Of a DNA stretch of 64,000 nucleotides, positions 63,060-64,000 are shown piece by piece. Each line of letters starts with the position of its first letter. Position 1 is the first letter of the stretch. The position numbers were made by a program, and so were the translations under genes. The notes beneath the pieces were generated by a model, which was not told the origin of the DNA, made no database searches, and saw only the letters and a program-made list of their open reading frames with translations. This DNA is from Apostichopus japonicus (taxonomy: Eukaryota; Echinodermata; Holothuroidea; Aspidochirotida; Stichopodidae). The DNA lies in contig NC_092568.1 in the NCBI RefSeq assembly GCF_037975245.1, positions 42,895,631 to 42,959,630 on the forward strand. Reading direction: 5' to 3'.

Positions 63060-64000
63060 CAGGGCTCGAAATAAGCGGCGGCCATGGCCGCGGGTGCCCT
63101 TGCTACTGGCTGCGATGCCCAAGGGAAAATTACTACTATCAAGGCCAGTACTGGCCTTGCCCTTTTTACCCATTGGCCTCCGTGCCTTTTGCAGGAATAG
63201 GCATTGGACAAATGCGACTTTGAGAATGACAAAAAAACGAATCATATGTTCCGAAAAAGCGTGGCTATTATTCGCGGAAAATGATGAAGAGCATGCTAGC
63301 GTATCGCGGTCACAGGATGTGAATAACGAACTGTGATCAAAAATTGAACATCATCACAGTACTGACCTTGGTAGTTGGTGTGAAAATCTACCGCATTCTA
63401 ACGGTACACGAATGTGAGCCTATCCAACTGATTAATATGTGACCGCTCCGCGGGCTATCATTGCATTTTCGTAACGTAGTTCAATGGGAAATTCAGTCGT
63501 AATGCAATACAGTGTTTCTAGAATTGCGAAGAAATTATTCCAGGGACAACAATGTGAACAAAATCATCATATTCTGAGAGAGAACATGTTTAGCTTCCTA
63601 ACCATATCATTCACGTATATGTATGTATAACATACAGGTCTGTATTTATCGTAAATTGAAAGAAAGTTCGAAAAAGTTTACAACCAGTAGCAGCTACGGT
63701 CAAACCACACCTGCACACAGTAGTACCATTATACAGCTTTGGCTGATTGACGTCACAGAATCGTGCTCGCTTATTGGCTTAACAACTACATGAATGTGAG
63801 GTGATTGGTAGAATCTGGGAAATTCCCAGTAGAGTCAAGTTACACAGGATTATTTCGGGAGGGTGTGTCACTATTGGCAATTACAAGTACACCCAATTTC
63901 CGGCGGGAGTCGGAAGACCGAATAATTTTGAAGTGGAGAGTTGTACACTGGAAGCATATACAGTTAAGTTGTATTATCGACAGTGTTACGGCGTTGTGTA
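63060..64000. mobile_element. hAT-like element start, right part outside or lost
   Basis: CAGGGCTCGAAATAAGC at 63060 is a hAT-type terminus (compare CAGGGTCAGAAATAAGC at 45874) with subterminal cggccatggccg. The matching right end is not found up to the window edge, so the extent is a maximum. Open frames here are not recognised. Confidence 0.55.

Overview
This window looks like animal nuclear DNA, most likely a marine invertebrate deuterostome (echinoderm-like). It has AT-rich non-coding sequence, one host gene split by very long introns, several clades of retrotransposons (L2/CR1-type LINEs, Ty3/Gypsy, DIRS), many hAT-type DNA elements with 8-bp target duplications, a TTAA-type element with a THAP remnant, a tRNA-like SINE, and satellites. 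The species assignment is inference from this mix and from the protein motifs.

Host gene. The only convincing host gene is a mixed-lineage kinase (MLK; MAP3K9/10/11/21 and slipper family) on the + strand. Exon 1 (21647-22358) encodes an N-terminal SH3 domain and the kinase N-lobe up to HRDLKSSN. Exon 2 (47623-47803) carries the DFG and APE segments. Exon 3 (61295-61443) continues the C-lobe. Splice phases join perfectly (I..L after SSN; W-S-Y-G across exons 2/3). Introns are about 25.3 kb and 13.5 kb, and the gene runs off the right edge.

Layout. 1-4350: intergenic with a 77-bp repeat at the left edge and a 17-copy 70-bp satellite. 4357-12592: a minus-strand Ty3/Gypsy element with 4-bp ATAT duplications, an internal RT/RNase H deletion and multiply invaded LTRs. 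12600-21646: upstream region of the kinase gene, rich in small hAT elements. Intron 1 (22359-47622) holds hAT elements, a 47-bp minisatellite, a nearly complete LINE (31447 to about 36440) inserted in an older L2 fragment, a second L2 fragment, a SINE and a Kolobok-like element with a THAP fragment. Intron 2 (47804-61294) is dominated by a nested stack: an outer hAT element (47812-58703) that landed at the exon 2 splice donor, inside it another hAT (48442-58255), and inside that a third hAT (48491-50133) and a complete DIRS retrotransposon (51101-57660) with open gag, RT/RNase H/methylase-like and tyrosine recombinase frames.

Most notable points: the outer hAT duplicated exactly the first 8 nt of intron 2 (GTTGGTAT), so the splice donor survives the insertion; the LINE has ORF1 and ORF2 in one continuous frame separated by a single TAG; the DIRS element is structurally intact; and a 40-bp perfect hairpin sits between 8- to 9-bp direct repeats.
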